Shown piece by piece: positions 26,212 through 35,486 of a stretch of DNA of 40,673 nucleotides; positions within the stretch are counted from its first letter, which is position 1, and each line of letters begins with the position of its first letter. The notes beneath the pieces were generated by a model that saw only the letters and a list, made by a program, of their open reading frames with translations, did no database searches and had not been told where the DNA came from. This stretch comes from Rhodoferax sp. (GTDB lineage: Bacteria; Pseudomonadota; Gammaproteobacteria; Burkholderiales; Burkholderiaceae_C). Location: NCBI GenBank assembly GCA_030645355.1, contig JAUSNJ010000153.1, positions 1-40,673 on the forward strand. The letters run 5' to 3'. The translations under genes were made by a program, and so were the position numbers.

Positions 26212-27189
26212 CTAGCGCGCAGTGGCCTTGGTGTCGGTAAAGCGCCCATAGCTTTGCAGACGCTCGTAACGACGATCCAGCAACTCCTTGACTTTCAGGT
26301 CACTGATCTGGCGGTAGGCATCGGCCAGCGCCCGCTTCAGGAATGCGGCCGCCTGTTTGTGGTCACGGTGCGCGCCGCCCACGGGCTCGTTCACGATCTT
26401 GTCGATCACGCCCAGTGCCTTGAGGCGGTGGGCGGTAATGCCCATGGCCTCGGCCGCGTCGGATGCCTTTTCCGATGTCTTCCAGAGAATGGAGGCACAG
26501 CCTTCCGGGCTGATCACGGCATAGATGGAATACTGCAGCATGACCAGTTGGTCCGCCACCGAAATCGCCAGCGCGCCGCCGGAACCACCTTCGCCAATGA
26601 TGGTGGTGATGATGGGCACTTCGAGCTGGGCCATCTCGAAAATATTGCGGCCAATGGCCTCGGACTGCCCCCGCTCCTCGGCATCAATACCAGGATACGC
26701 GCCGGGCGTATCGACAAAGGTAAACACCGGTAGTTTGAATTTTTCGGCCAGCTTCATCAGGCGCAGGGCCTTACGGTAGCCCTCGGGCTTGCTCATGCCA
26801 AAGTTGCGCAGACCACGCTCCTTGGTGTCGCGGCCTTTTTGGTGCCCCAGCACCATGCAGGGCGTGCCATTGAAGCGGGCAAGCCCCCCGACGATGCTCA
26901 GATCGTCGGCAAAGTGGCGGTCACCATGCAGCTCGACAAAATGCGTGAACAGCTCATTGATGTAGTCCAGTGTGTAGGGGCGCTCGGCGTGGCGGGCGAT
27001 CTTGGTGATCTGCCACGGTGTGAGATCGCTGTAGATGTCTTTCGTGAGTTGCTGGCTCTTCTTGCTCAGCTGTTCGATCTCGGCAGAAATGTCCACCGCC
27101 GATTCGTTTTGCACATAACGCAATTCCTCGATCTTGGTTTCGAGCTCCGAAATCGGTTGTTCGAAATCCAGAAAAGTTTTTTTGGCCAT
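26212..27189 (-). CDS. accA: Acetyl-CoA carboxylase carboxyltransferase subunit alpha
   Basis: 325 residues from the ATG at 27189 (AGGAA 6 nt upstream). It transfers the carboxyl group from biotin to acetyl-CoA with AccD, the committing step of fatty acid synthesis. Clear family blocks: [19 protein letters not shown] at the N-terminus, [33 protein letters not shown], and [11 protein letters not shown] for the oxyanion region. The length matches the family (about 320). It belongs to the alkA-accA-tilS-lysC run. Confidence 0.96.
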   Translation of the reverse strand: MAKKTFLDFEQPISELETKIEELRYVQNESAVDISAEIEQLSKKSQQLTKDIYSDLTPWQITKIARHAERPYTLDYINELFTHFVELHGDRHFADDLSIVGGLARFNGTPCMVLGHQKGRDTKERGLRNFGMSKPEGYRKALRLMKLAEKFKLPVFTFVDTPGAYPGIDAEERGQSEAIGRNIFEMAQLEVPIITTIIGEGGSGGALAISVADQLVMLQYSIYAVISPEGCASILWKTSEKASDAAEAMGITAHRLKALGVIDKIVNEPVGGAHRDHKQAAAFLKRALADAYRQISDLKVKELLDRRYERLQSYGRFTDTKATAR

Positions 27190-27214
27190 GGTCAATTCCT
27201 ATTCTCAATCAGTT

Positions 27215-27253
27215 GGGGTCAGAGCACATTTGCTACGCAAAGTGGTCCGACCC
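27215..27253. repeat. REP-like palindrome between alkA and accA
   Basis: Left arm GGGTCAGAGCACATTTGC (27216-27233) and the reverse complement of the right arm (27237-27253, GGGTCGGACCACTTTGC) pair with two mismatches and one bulge around a TAC loop. GGGTCAGA-type palindromes are a common REP style in betaproteobacteria, often mobilised by REP-associated tyrosine transposases; none is in the window. Confidence 0.6.
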
Positions 27254-27261
27254 ACAAGGCC

Positions 27262-27915
27262 TCAGTAGTCCACTTGCACCGGGTCCAACGAGCGCCAAAT
27301 ATACCAAGTTGCGACGGTGCAGTAGGGAGCCCAGGCCGCAGCCACCTCCCGCGCGTCGCTGCGGCTCACCACATCACCGGAGAAATAGTTGTGGCTGATC
27401 CCGCTGATCAGGCCCACATCGTCCAGCGGCAACACGTTGGGCCGCATCAGATGGAAGATCAAAAACATCTCGGCCGTCCAGCGGCCAATGCCGCGAATCG
27501 CGATCAGCTCGGCGACAATTTCATCGTCACTCATGGATTCCCATGACTTGACGTGCAGGGCGCCGTTGTCAAAGTGCAGCGCCAGGTCCACCAGGTACTC
27601 GACCTTGCGGGCGCTTAAGCCCGCCGCGCGCATATCGTCGACCTTGAGCTTCAGAACATTGCCGGGCGTCATCTTGCGCGGCAACAGGTCAAAACGCTCC
27701 CACACAGTTTGCGCCGCCTTGACCGATATCTGCTGGCCCACGATGCTGCGCGCCAGCGTGACGAAGGCGTCACCCCGAGTCTCCAGGCAAGCGTCTCCAA
27801 ACTGGGGGATCAGGCGCTTCATGACCCGGTCTTTCTTGACCAGGTGTTTGCAGGCTTCTTCCCAGAAATGCGGCGTCTTCCGTTCAGTCGGGAGCTTCTT
27901 GACCGTCGCCATCAT
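27262..27915 (-). CDS. alkA: DNA-3-methyladenine glycosylase II (AlkA-like)
   Basis: 217 residues. An HhH-GPD base-excision glycosylase: helix motif [14 protein letters not shown], hairpin-helix [15 protein letters not shown], and the catalytic Asp in [10 protein letters not shown]. It removes alkylated purines from DNA. The N-terminal TBP-like domain of E. coli AlkA is missing, as in the short bacterial forms. Its ATG overlaps the cysS stop by 4 nt (ATGA), so the genes are coupled; a start 15 bp upstream inside cysS is less likely. Confidence 0.9.
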   Translation of the reverse strand: MMATVKKLPTERKTPHFWEEACKHLVKKDRVMKRLIPQFGDACLETRGDAFVTLARSIVGQQISVKAAQTVWERFDLLPRKMTPGNVLKLKVDDMRAAGLSARKVEYLVDLALHFDNGALHVKSWESMSDDEIVAELIAIRGIGRWTAEMFLIFHLMRPNVLPLDDVGLISGISHNYFSGDVVSRSDAREVAAAWAPYCTVATWYIWRSLDPVQVDY

Positions 27916-29309
27916 TTCACCACTTCCCAAGTGGTTCCTGTGGCTGAGTCCTTGAGCACGATTCCCTGCGCCAGAAGCTCCTGACGGATGCTGTCGGCCA
28001 GTGCAAAGTCGCGTGCGCCCTTGGCAGCGGCGCGCTGCTGGATTTTGGTCTGGATGGCGGCATCGTCCAACCCCGCGCCAGCTTGCAGGAAGGCTTTGGG
28101 ATCTCCCTGTAGCAGGCCTAAAACGCCGCCCAGGTCACGTAACAGCCTGGCCAATTCTGCCGACTGCGTGCGGTTGACTTCACCCGCCAGATCAAACAAC
28201 ACTGCCACCGCCTCGGGCGTGCCAAAGTCGTCGTCCATGGCGGACTTGAAACGCTGCGCGTGGGCCTGGGTCCAGTCGATACCCACGTTTGCTGCCGCGG
28301 GCGGCACCAGATCCAGTGCGGTGTACAGACGCTTCAATGCGTTGCGCGCATCATCCAGGTGTGCATCGCTATAACCCAACGCAGTGCGGTAGTGGCCACG
28401 CACCAGGAAAAAGCGCACCGTCTGCGGATCGTATTTGGCCAAAACTTCGCGGATCGTAAAAAAGTTGCCCAGACTTTTGGACATTTTTTCATTGTCCAAC
28501 TGGACCAGGCCGTTGTGCATCCAGACCTTGGCCATGGGGTGGCCGGTCACGGCTTCGGTTTGCGCGATTTCGTTCTCGTGATGCGGGAACTGCAGGTCGG
28601 CCCCGCCGCCATGGATGTCAAAGGTTTCACCCAGCGTCTGGCAACTCATGGCCGAGCATTCGATATGCCAGCCCGGACGGCCCACGCCATAGGAATGGCC
28701 GCTGGCCCCGCTGTCCCACTTGGCGTCCGCTGGCTCTTCCGCCTTGGCCGCCTTCCACAACACGAAGTCCATGGGGTCGACTTTTCCATCGTCAACCGCC
28801 ACGCGCTCTCCGGCACGCATGTCGTCCAGCGACTTGCCCGACAACTTGCCATAGCCCACGAACTTGCGCACCGCGTAGTTCACATCCCCGGAACTGGCCT
28901 TGTAGGCAAAGCCCTTGGCTTCCAGTTGGCGAATCATGTTCAGCATCTGGGGTACATACTCGGTTGCCCGTGGCTCGACCGTCGGCGGCTCTATGCCCAG
29001 GCGCCCAATGTCTTCGTGCATGACACCAATCATTTCGTCGGTCAGGGCTCGGATCGGGATATTGCGCTCCAGCGCCCGACGGATGATCTTGTCGTCGATA
29101 TCGGTGATATTGCGCACATAGGTCACGCGGTAGCCACTGGTCTTGAGCCAGCGCTGCACCACATCAAACGCCATCGCCATGCGGGCATGGCCAATGTGGC
29201 ACAGGTCGTAAATGGTCATGCCGCAGACGTACATGCGGACATGGCCGGATTCAATGGGGGTAAATGGCTCTAACGCACGCGACAGCGTGTTGTAAATGCG
29301 CAAACTCAT
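27912..29309 (-). CDS. cysS: Cysteinyl-tRNA synthetase
   Basis: 465 residues, the usual family length. Class-I signatures are present: the HIGH motif in [14 protein letters not shown] in EKMSKSLGN, zinc ligands starting with Cys29 in YVCGMT and including CSAMSC, and the active-site [15 protein letters not shown]. It charges tRNA-Cys. The ATG at 29309 gives the canonical [11 protein letters not shown] start. It is divergent from the envelope operon beginning at 29493. Confidence 0.97.
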   Translation of the reverse strand: MSLRIYNTLSRALEPFTPIESGHVRMYVCGMTIYDLCHIGHARMAMAFDVVQRWLKTSGYRVTYVRNITDIDDKIIRRALERNIPIRALTDEMIGVMHEDIGRLGIEPPTVEPRATEYVPQMLNMIRQLEAKGFAYKASSGDVNYAVRKFVGYGKLSGKSLDDMRAGERVAVDDGKVDPMDFVLWKAAKAEEPADAKWDSGASGHSYGVGRPGWHIECSAMSCQTLGETFDIHGGGADLQFPHHENEIAQTEAVTGHPMAKVWMHNGLVQLDNEKMSKSLGNFFTIREVLAKYDPQTVRFFLVRGHYRTALGYSDAHLDDARNALKRLYTALDLVPPAAANVGIDWTQAHAQRFKSAMDDDFGTPEAVAVLFDLAGEVNRTQSAELARLLRDLGGVLGLLQGDPKAFLQAGAGLDDAAIQTKIQQRAAAKGARDFALADSIRQELLAQGIVLKDSATGTTWEVVK

Positions 29310-29492
29310 GGGTATTTCAACGCCCTTGCCGACGGACCGGGGTTCCAGGCAAAGGCTTTAACTCGTACAGATTTGGTAAGGGTAAATCTCGGTCTGTTGC
29401 CAACGGAGGCCTCTACCCCCTCAGCTACAATTCAACGCAGTATAAAGCCCCGGCCCGAGGGCTCCTCCAACGTCTGAAAAACTGAAAGCTTT

Positions 29493-30611
29493 ATGACGCA
29501 CTCCCGTTTACCTGTACTTGGACCATTGCGACTGCTGACCCTTGCAGCGGCCCTGATGTTCTCAACGGCACATGCAGACGAATACTCGGACGTGTCCCAG
29601 TTGGTACGCGCGGGCAAACTACCTGAAGCACTGTCCAAGGCGGACCAATATCTGACCACCAAACCACGCGATCCGCAAATGCGGTTTCTCAAGGGCGTGA
29701 TCCAGCGCGACACCGGCAAGACCACGGATGCTATCTCCACCTTCACCCGCCTGACGGAAGACTTTCCGGAGCTGCCTGAGCCCTACAACAACCTGGCCGT
29801 TCTATACGCCGGGCAAAGCCAGTTTGACAAGGCCCGCACCGCGCTTGAAATGGCAATCCGAACCAACCCCAGTTACGCCACGGCACACGAGAACCTGGGT
29901 GATGTCTACGCCAAACTGGCCAGTCAGGCCTACAACAAGGCCCTGCAGCTGGACTCCTCCAATGCCGGTGTCCCACCCAAGCTGGCCCTGATCCGCGAAC
30001 TGTTCAGCCCCACCGGGGCCAAGGGCCAGCGCCCCGGTCCTGCTGCGGTGACCGCACCAACCGCGCCGGCACCCGTTGCGACCAAACCAGCACCGACCCT
30101 GCCAGGACCCGTGGTTGCAAAAGCTCCAGTGGTAAACACACCCGCAACTACTCCAGTGCCTGCCCCCATACCAGCGCCTGTGGCTGCAACTCCAGCAGCG
30201 TCCCCAAGCACCGTCGTTGCGCCTGCCACCGCAGCCGTAGCGCCCGCTGCCACTGCCGCTTCCGGCGCCAACCCCTCCAAAGATGCTGAGGCAGCGGTGC
30301 ACGCCTGGGCGAAAGCCTGGGCCGCCAGAGACGTCAAGGCGTATCTCGCCTCCTATGGCAAAGACTTCGACCCACCTGGCTCCATGAGTCGCGTTAATTG
30401 GGAAGAAGAAAGGCGCATGCGCATCAACAGCAAGTCAAAAATCAGCATCAAGCTTGAAAACCTGACGGTTACCGCGTCTGGCAATACCGCCGTTGCAAAG
30501 TTCCGCCAGGACTACAAGGCCAATGGTCTGGCCGTTTCCAGCCGCAAGACGCTGGATCTGGTCAAGAACGGTGACCGGTGGCAAATCGTCAAAGAATCCA
30601 CCGGCACATGA
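29493..30611 (+). CDS. Periplasmic TPR protein with C-terminal NTF2-like (Cds6-type) domain
   Basis: 372 residues. A signal peptide ends near MFSTAHA, TPR repeats span about 30-170 (YNNLAVLYAGQSQFDKARTA; HENLGDVYAKLASQAYNKAL), a Pro/Ala/Val-rich linker spans about 175-262, and an NTF2-like domain (about 265-372: VHAWAKAWAARDVKAYLASY) ends the protein. This C-terminal domain resembles the Cds6 dimerisation domain associated with L,D-transpeptidases. The next gene, overlapping by 4 nt, encodes an L,D-transpeptidase carrying the same kind of domain, so a periplasmic complex is likely. A TACAAT -10-like hexamer lies upstream near 29430. Confidence 0.85.
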   Translation: MTHSRLPVLGPLRLLTLAAALMFSTAHADEYSDVSQLVRAGKLPEALSKADQYLTTKPRDPQMRFLKGVIQRDTGKTTDAISTFTRLTEDFPELPEPYNNLAVLYAGQSQFDKARTALEMAIRTNPSYATAHENLGDVYAKLASQAYNKALQLDSSNAGVPPKLALIRELFSPTGAKGQRPGPAAVTAPTAPAPVATKPAPTLPGPVVAKAPVVNTPATTPVPAPIPAPVAATPAASPSTVVAPATAAVAPAATAASGANPSKDAEAAVHAWAKAWAARDVKAYLASYGKDFDPPGSMSRVNWEEERRMRINSKSKISIKLENLTVTASGNTAVAKFRQDYKANGLAVSSRKTLDLVKNGDRWQIVKESTGT

Positions 30612-31876
30612 AGGTTGGCTGGCGGACTGCTGACATGAGCAGGTCGATTCTCAACATGGTGCTGGTGGCGCTGGCAGTCCTTGCCAGCATGCCATCGCAC
30701 GCGGTGAGCCCCAAGCAGGGCAGCAAGCCAAAGCCACAACGCCAGGAAGTGCCCGTAGTCAAAGATCAGGACGGTGTCGCCGAGGCGCGTCTGATCGAGA
30801 TCTACCGATTGATTGGGTCGGCGCAAAACCGTGAAGCGCTTGCCAAAGCGGACAAGCTGGTCGAAGACTTTCCGCACTTTCAACTGGCGCATCTGGTGCA
30901 CGGCGATTTGCTGACAACCCAGACCCGGGCCATCAAGACGTTTGGAGACGTGCCTGACACCGTGGCACGCAGCGCTGGCCCAGCGCTGGCCGAACTGCGC
31001 GAAGAGTCCCAGCGCCGGGTCAGGGCTTTGCGCGAGCGGCCTGCAGCGGGCACCATTCCATCGCAATTTCTGGCGCTGTCTCAGAAGTCCAGACACGCCA
31101 TTGCGGTGGACGCGTCCAGATCCCGCCTCTACCTGTTCGAGAACTCTGCCGCTGGCTTGAACCTGGTGGCGGACTACTACATTTCAGTCGGCAAAGCCGG
31201 CACTGCAAAGTCGGCCGAAGGTGACCAGCGCACGCCACTGGGCGTGTACTACATCACCAGCAACCTGGACCCCAAGTCGCTGAAGGACTTCTACGGCTCC
31301 GGCGCCTTGCCAATCAGCTACCCCAACATGCTCGACAGCAAGCGTGGCAAGACCGGCAGTGGGATCTGGTTGCATGGGACGCCGCCCAACCAGTTTTCGC
31401 GTCCACCGCAAGCAACCGACGGCTGCGTGGTGTTGGCCAATCCGGATCTACAGCACATCATCCGTACCGTGGAAGTTCGTACCACGCCCGTGGTGATTGC
31501 CACGCAGCTCCAATGGGTTGCACCGCAAAGCACACGCGCCGAAAGCAAACCATTTGAAGACGCCCTGCACGGATGGCGCAATGCCAAGACCTCCGGCAAC
31601 CTGCAGCAGGTTCTGACCTACTACGCGCAGGACTTCAATAGCAATGGCAAGACGCTGAGTCAATGGACGCCCACGCTGAAAACCGAAATCGACCAGACGC
31701 AGGGGCGTACCATCCAGCTCAAGGATGTGTCCTACCTGCGCTGGACCGATGCCGCCGACACCATGGTCGTGACCTTTGGCGAGGTTGCCGACGGCACGCG
31801 GGTCGGCTGGACCAAACGGCAATACTGGATTCGCCAGTCAAACCAATGGAAGATATTTTTTGAGGGAGTAATCTGA
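30608..31876 (+). CDS. L,D-transpeptidase (YkuD) with C-terminal NTF2-like domain
   Basis: 422 residues from the ATG at 30608, which overlaps the previous stop (ATGA); an ATG at 30635 (MSRSILNMVLV) is an equally good signal-peptide start. The YkuD catalytic domain (about 165-300) has SRLYLFEN, TPLGVYYI, the His motif WLHGTPP and the active Cys in TDGCVVL, where the usual SHGC is TDGC. The C-terminal about 110 residues form an NTF2-like domain (ALHGWRNAKTSGNLQQVLTY) like that of the preceding protein. Such enzymes make 3-3 crosslinks or attach proteins to peptidoglycan. Cotranscribed with the TPR partner and the cyclophilin genes. Confidence 0.88.
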   Translation: MKVGWRTADMSRSILNMVLVALAVLASMPSHAVSPKQGSKPKPQRQEVPVVKDQDGVAEARLIEIYRLIGSAQNREALAKADKLVEDFPHFQLAHLVHGDLLTTQTRAIKTFGDVPDTVARSAGPALAELREESQRRVRALRERPAAGTIPSQFLALSQKSRHAIAVDASRSRLYLFENSAAGLNLVADYYISVGKAGTAKSAEGDQRTPLGVYYITSNLDPKSLKDFYGSGALPISYPNMLDSKRGKTGSGIWLHGTPPNQFSRPPQATDGCVVLANPDLQHIIRTVEVRTTPVVIATQLQWVAPQSTRAESKPFEDALHGWRNAKTSGNLQQVLTYYAQDFNSNGKTLSQWTPTLKTEIDQTQGRTIQLKDVSYLRWTDAADTMVVTFGEVADGTRVGWTKRQYWIRQSNQWKIFFEGVI

Positions 31877-32460
31877 TGACGATGCAATGGAACACTTTGA
31901 ATCGACGCGCCGCACTGGCCAGTCTGGCTATGGCCGTGGTCGTTGGCCCCGCACTGGCCGAAGGTGCACCGCAGGTCAAGTTTCAAACCAACCTGGGTGA
32001 CTTCGTGGTGGAGCTCAATCCTGAAAAAGCACCCAAGACCGTGGAAAACTTCCTGCAATACGTCAAGGCCAAGCACTATGACGGCACCATTTTTCACCGC
32101 GTGATCCCCAACTTCATGGTGCAAGGCGGCGGCTATACCGTCAAATACGACCAGAAGATCATGCGCCCACCCGTCGTGCTGGAAGCCAACAATGGTCTCA
32201 AGAATGACCTGGGGACTATCGCCATGGCCCGCACCAACGAACCCAATTCCGCCACGTCGCAGTTCTTTATCAACGTCAAGGACAACGCTGCCCTGAACGC
32301 CCGTGGCCCTGCAGACGGCTACACCGTTTTCGGCCGCGTGGTATCCGGCATGGAAACCATCATGAAAATCAAGGATGTCCCCACTGGCCCCGGCGGCCCC
32401 TTCCCGACGGACGCCCCCAAAACACCCGTTCTTATCAACTCCGCTACCCTGGTGAAATAA
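31876..32460 (+). CDS. ppiA: Periplasmic cyclophilin-type peptidyl-prolyl isomerase
   Basis: 194 residues with a signal peptide ending near VVGPALAEG, then a cyclophilin domain with FHRVIPNFMVQGGGY, SATSQFFINV and the closing YTVFGRVVSGME. It speeds up Xaa-Pro isomerisation during folding of exported proteins. GGGAG lies 8 nt before the ATG, which overlaps the previous TGA by 1 nt. It forms an exported/cytoplasmic pair with the next gene. Confidence 0.93.
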   Translation: MTMQWNTLNRRAALASLAMAVVVGPALAEGAPQVKFQTNLGDFVVELNPEKAPKTVENFLQYVKAKHYDGTIFHRVIPNFMVQGGGYTVKYDQKIMRPPVVLEANNGLKNDLGTIAMARTNEPNSATSQFFINVKDNAALNARGPADGYTVFGRVVSGMETIMKIKDVPTGPGGPFPTDAPKTPVLINSATLVK

Positions 32461-32463
32461 ATC

Positions 32464-32970
32464 ATGAGCAACCCACAAGTCGAACTCCACGTTACCAACT
32501 ACGGTGTCATCACACTGGAACTGGACAAGGAAAAAGCCCCCCAGTCGGTGACGAACTTTCTGTCCTATGTGAACAAGGGCCACTACAACAACACGATTTT
32601 TCACCGCGTCATACCAGGCTTCATGGTGCAAGGCGGCGGCATGGAGCCGGGCATGAACCAGAAGACCTGCGATGCGCCAATCCAGAACGAAGCCAACAAC
32701 GGCCTGAAGAACAACAACTACACCGTGGCCATGGCGCGCACCGGTGACCCGCACTCCGCCACGGCCCAGTTCTTCATCAACGTCGCCGACAACGGTTTCC
32801 TGAACCACACCGCCCCCAGCGCACAAGGCTGGGGTTACGCCGTGTTTGGCAAAGTGGTGGGAGGTGCCGACGTCGTGGACAAGATCAAGGCCGTCAAAAC
32901 CGGACGCAAGGGCTTTCATGACGACGTGCCAAAGGAAGACGTCATCATCGAAAAAGCCGTCGCCCTGTAA
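32464..32970 (+). CDS. ppiB: Cytoplasmic cyclophilin-type peptidyl-prolyl isomerase
   Basis: 168 residues, no signal peptide. The cyclophilin motifs [28 protein letters not shown] and [18 protein letters not shown] are intact. It follows ppiA by 3 bp and is close enough in sequence to suggest a duplication, with one copy exported and one retained. Confidence 0.95.
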   Translation: MSNPQVELHVTNYGVITLELDKEKAPQSVTNFLSYVNKGHYNNTIFHRVIPGFMVQGGGMEPGMNQKTCDAPIQNEANNGLKNNNYTVAMARTGDPHSATAQFFINVADNGFLNHTAPSAQGWGYAVFGKVVGGADVVDKIKAVKTGRKGFHDDVPKEDVIIEKAVAL

Positions 32971-32987
32971 ACACCGGGTAGCGAGGG

Positions 32988-33803
32988 ATGGAACTTGACG
33001 CACCGTCCCGCTGGCGCTGTGTCGATTTCATCTCGGACCTGCATTTACAGGCCAGCGATCCGCTGACCTTTCAAGCCTGGAGCACCTACCTCCAGCACAC
33101 GCAAGCAGACGCCGTCTTCATACTCGGCGACCTGTTTGAAGTCTGGATCGGCGACGACATTCTTTCCATGGAGTCAGGCTTTGAGCGGCAATGCGCCGAC
33201 GTGCTGCGCAAGGCCGCCGGTCGCCTGGATCTGTACATCATGTGCGGCAACCGCGACTTCCTGATGGGAAGTGCTCTGATGTCGCATGGCGGTTGTACCT
33301 TACTGGAAGATCCATGCACGCTGTCATTTGCCAACCAGCGCTGGCTGCTGACCCATGGTGACGCACTGTGCCTGGCGGATACCGAATACATGCGGTTTCG
33401 GGCACTGGTGCGCAGTACGGACTGGCAGCGTGACTTTCTGCAAAAACCCCTGGTTGAACGCATCGCACTGGCGCGTACCATGCGTGAACAAAGCGAGGCC
33501 CGCAAACGCAGCGACCCCGTCTATGCCGATGTGGACGCACCGGCCACCCAAGCCCTGTTACAGAGCGAGCAATCGACCCACATGATCCACGGCCACACCC
33601 ACCGCCCGGCCCGACACCGCCTGGCTGCCGGAATCGAGCGACTGGTTCTCAGTGACTGGGACCTGTGCGCCCGGCCGCCGCGCGCCGAAGTGTTGCGCCT
33701 GCGCCGTGCAAGCCAAGGTACAACACAAACCATCACACTGGAGCGCATTCCACCGAGCATGGCGGGTGGTACAAGCCGACCTAAACCCAAGCCTGAGGAT
33801 TGA
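32988..33803 (+). CDS. lpxH: UDP-2,3-diacylglucosamine diphosphatase
   Basis: 271 residues. A metallophosphoesterase with the full LpxH motif set: DLHL (about 17-20), GDLFEVWIGDD, GNRDFLMG, LTHGDALC and HGHTHRP. It cleaves UDP-2,3-diacylglucosamine to lipid X in lipid A synthesis at the inner membrane. A Pro/Lys tail ends the protein. The last 23 bp overlap the 3' end of the opposing HD-GYP gene. Confidence 0.95.
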   Translation: MELDAPSRWRCVDFISDLHLQASDPLTFQAWSTYLQHTQADAVFILGDLFEVWIGDDILSMESGFERQCADVLRKAAGRLDLYIMCGNRDFLMGSALMSHGGCTLLEDPCTLSFANQRWLLTHGDALCLADTEYMRFRALVRSTDWQRDFLQKPLVERIALARTMREQSEARKRSDPVYADVDAPATQALLQSEQSTHMIHGHTHRPARHRLAAGIERLVLSDWDLCARPPRAEVLRLRRASQGTTQTITLERIPPSMAGGTSRPKPKPED

Positions 33804-35421
33804 CGGTATCGATTTGCCAGGGATCCAAAAACTGGTGGGCGTAGCGCAGGTAGACCCCCTCGCTGACAAAGATGTCAAACAGGTCGGGGTCGATGTGCCC
33901 ACCCATTCTGAACTTGTACATGATGCCCATGGCCTGCGATAGTTTCATGCCCTGCTTGTACGGGCGGTCACTGGCCGTCAGCGCCTCAAAAATATCGGCG
34001 ATGCCCATGACCCGCGCCTGGACCGACATCTGGTCGCGGGTCAGGCCCTTGGGGTAGCCCTTGCCATCCATGCGTTCATGGTGGCCACCAGCGTACTCCG
34101 GAACATTCTTCAAATGTTTGGGCCATGGCAACTGCTCCAGCATCTTGATGGTTGCCACAATGTGGTGGTTGATGATATTGCGCTCACCTGCCGTCAAGGT
34201 GCCTGCGCGTATGGTCAGGTTCTCGACTTCATCCGGGCTTAATAGTTCGGACTGCAGCCCGCTCACACTGCGCCACATGTACTTCTGGCCAATATCACGC
34301 ACACGCTGCAGGTCTGCATCCTTCATCGACTCGGCACCCCGGTTCACAACACGCAAGAAATCGCGGTCGTCCTCCAATGCAGTGATCGCTTCCCTGCACT
34401 GCGCCCACAGTTGCGCTTCGGCAGCCGCATCCTGCTGGTCCCGCAGCTCCAACTGCGCGCGCAGGGCGGCAATTTCCTGGTCGCGCTTGAGAACCTCGAA
34501 GCGGGTGTCGACCAGGTCAATCCGGTCAAACAGCGTTTGCAGTTTGGTGGCTTTGTCCACCACGTGCACGGGGGTGGTCACCTTGCCACAGTCGTGCAGC
34601 AGCCCGGCGATCTTGAGTTCGTAGCGGTCGCGGTCATCCATGGAGAACGCTGCCAGCGGACCCTGCGTGTTGGCGTTCACTGCCTCAGCCAGCATCATGG
34701 TCAAGGCGGGTACGCGCTGGCAATGGCCGCCGGTGTAGTGCGATTTTTCATCAATGGCCAGATTGATCAGGCTGATGAAGGACTCGAACAGTGCCTCGAG
34801 CTGCAACATCAGGTTGCGATTGGTGATGGCGATGGCGGCTTGTGATGCCAACGACTCGGCCAGACTTTGGTCCGCGCTCGAAAAGGACACCACCGCGCCG
34901 TCAGGCCTGCGTTTGGCGTTGATCAATTGCAGGACACCAATCACATCGCCTTCATGGTCCTTCATGGGCACGGCCAGGAAGGATTGCGACCGGTAGCCTG
35001 TGCGTGCATCAAACTGCCGCGTCCCGGAGAAATCGAAGTTCGGTTCGACATACGCGTCTGAAATGTTGACGGTCTGGTTGTGGATGGCGGCATAAGCCGC
35101 GACCAGTGAATCGTTGGGCCGCCCCTGATCGTCGTGCAAGGGCAAATTCGGAAAATTGATCGGATTTCCCGACGTTCCGCCCATGGCGATTTTCAGTGAA
35201 TCGGTTTTGAGGATCTCAAACCTCAACGCCTGGCGGTCTTCGGTCACGCGGTAAAGCGTGCCCCCGTCGGCATGGGTAATGGTTTTGGCGGCCACCAGAA
35301 TGCTTTCCAGCAGACGGGTGATGTCACGCTCTTTGGACAGCGCGGCGCCAATGGCGTTGAGCTGCTCCAGCCGACGCAGCAGGTCTTCAATGGAGTCCAA
35401 CAGATTCTCCCCGGAGTACAA
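33781..35421 (-). CDS. GAF and HD-GYP domain protein, predicted cyclic-di-GMP phosphodiesterase
   Basis: 546 residues. A GAF domain (about 20-205: THADGGTLYRVT, QSFLAVPMKDHEGDVIGVLQ) precedes an HD-GYP domain with AGLLHDCGK and HHERMDGKGYPKGL. The metal-binding residues look intact, so it should degrade c-di-GMP. Between the HDCGK and HHE motifs lie about 166 residues, roughly 100 more than in classical HD-GYP proteins, including a charged coiled-coil (LKRDQEIAALRAQLELRDQQ). The only start giving the full GAF domain is a TTG at 35421; the next in-frame Met is about 80 codons on. A perfect 9-bp hairpin sits just upstream of that TTG. Confidence 0.88.
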   Translation of the reverse strand: MYSGENLLDSIEDLLRRLEQLNAIGAALSKERDITRLLESILVAAKTITHADGGTLYRVTEDRQALRFEILKTDSLKIAMGGTSGNPINFPNLPLHDDQGRPNDSLVAAYAAIHNQTVNISDAYVEPNFDFSGTRQFDARTGYRSQSFLAVPMKDHEGDVIGVLQLINAKRRPDGAVVSFSSADQSLAESLASQAAIAITNRNLMLQLEALFESFISLINLAIDEKSHYTGGHCQRVPALTMMLAEAVNANTQGPLAAFSMDDRDRYELKIAGLLHDCGKVTTPVHVVDKATKLQTLFDRIDLVDTRFEVLKRDQEIAALRAQLELRDQQDAAAEAQLWAQCREAITALEDDRDFLRVVNRGAESMKDADLQRVRDIGQKYMWRSVSGLQSELLSPDEVENLTIRAGTLTAGERNIINHHIVATIKMLEQLPWPKHLKNVPEYAGGHHERMDGKGYPKGLTRDQMSVQARVMGIADIFEALTASDRPYKQGMKLSQAMGIMYKFRMGGHIDPDLFDIFVSEGVYLRYAHQFLDPWQIDTVNPQAWV

Positions 35422-35426
35422 GAAGC

Positions 35427-35448
35427 CACGTTCACCGCAGTGAACGTG
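35427..35448 (-). promoter_or_regulatory. Perfect hairpin/dyad in the leader of the HD-GYP gene
   Basis: CACGTTCAC (35427-35435) and GTGAACGTG (35440-35448) are exact reverse complements around CGCA. The dyad ends 5 bp from the TTG start, covering the place where a Shine-Dalgarno should be. It could be an RNA hairpin that limits translation or an operator for a dimeric repressor. Confidence 0.6.
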
Positions 35449-35486
35449 TCATTCTTCCACAACCAGCCCCATCCGTGTGCCGAATG

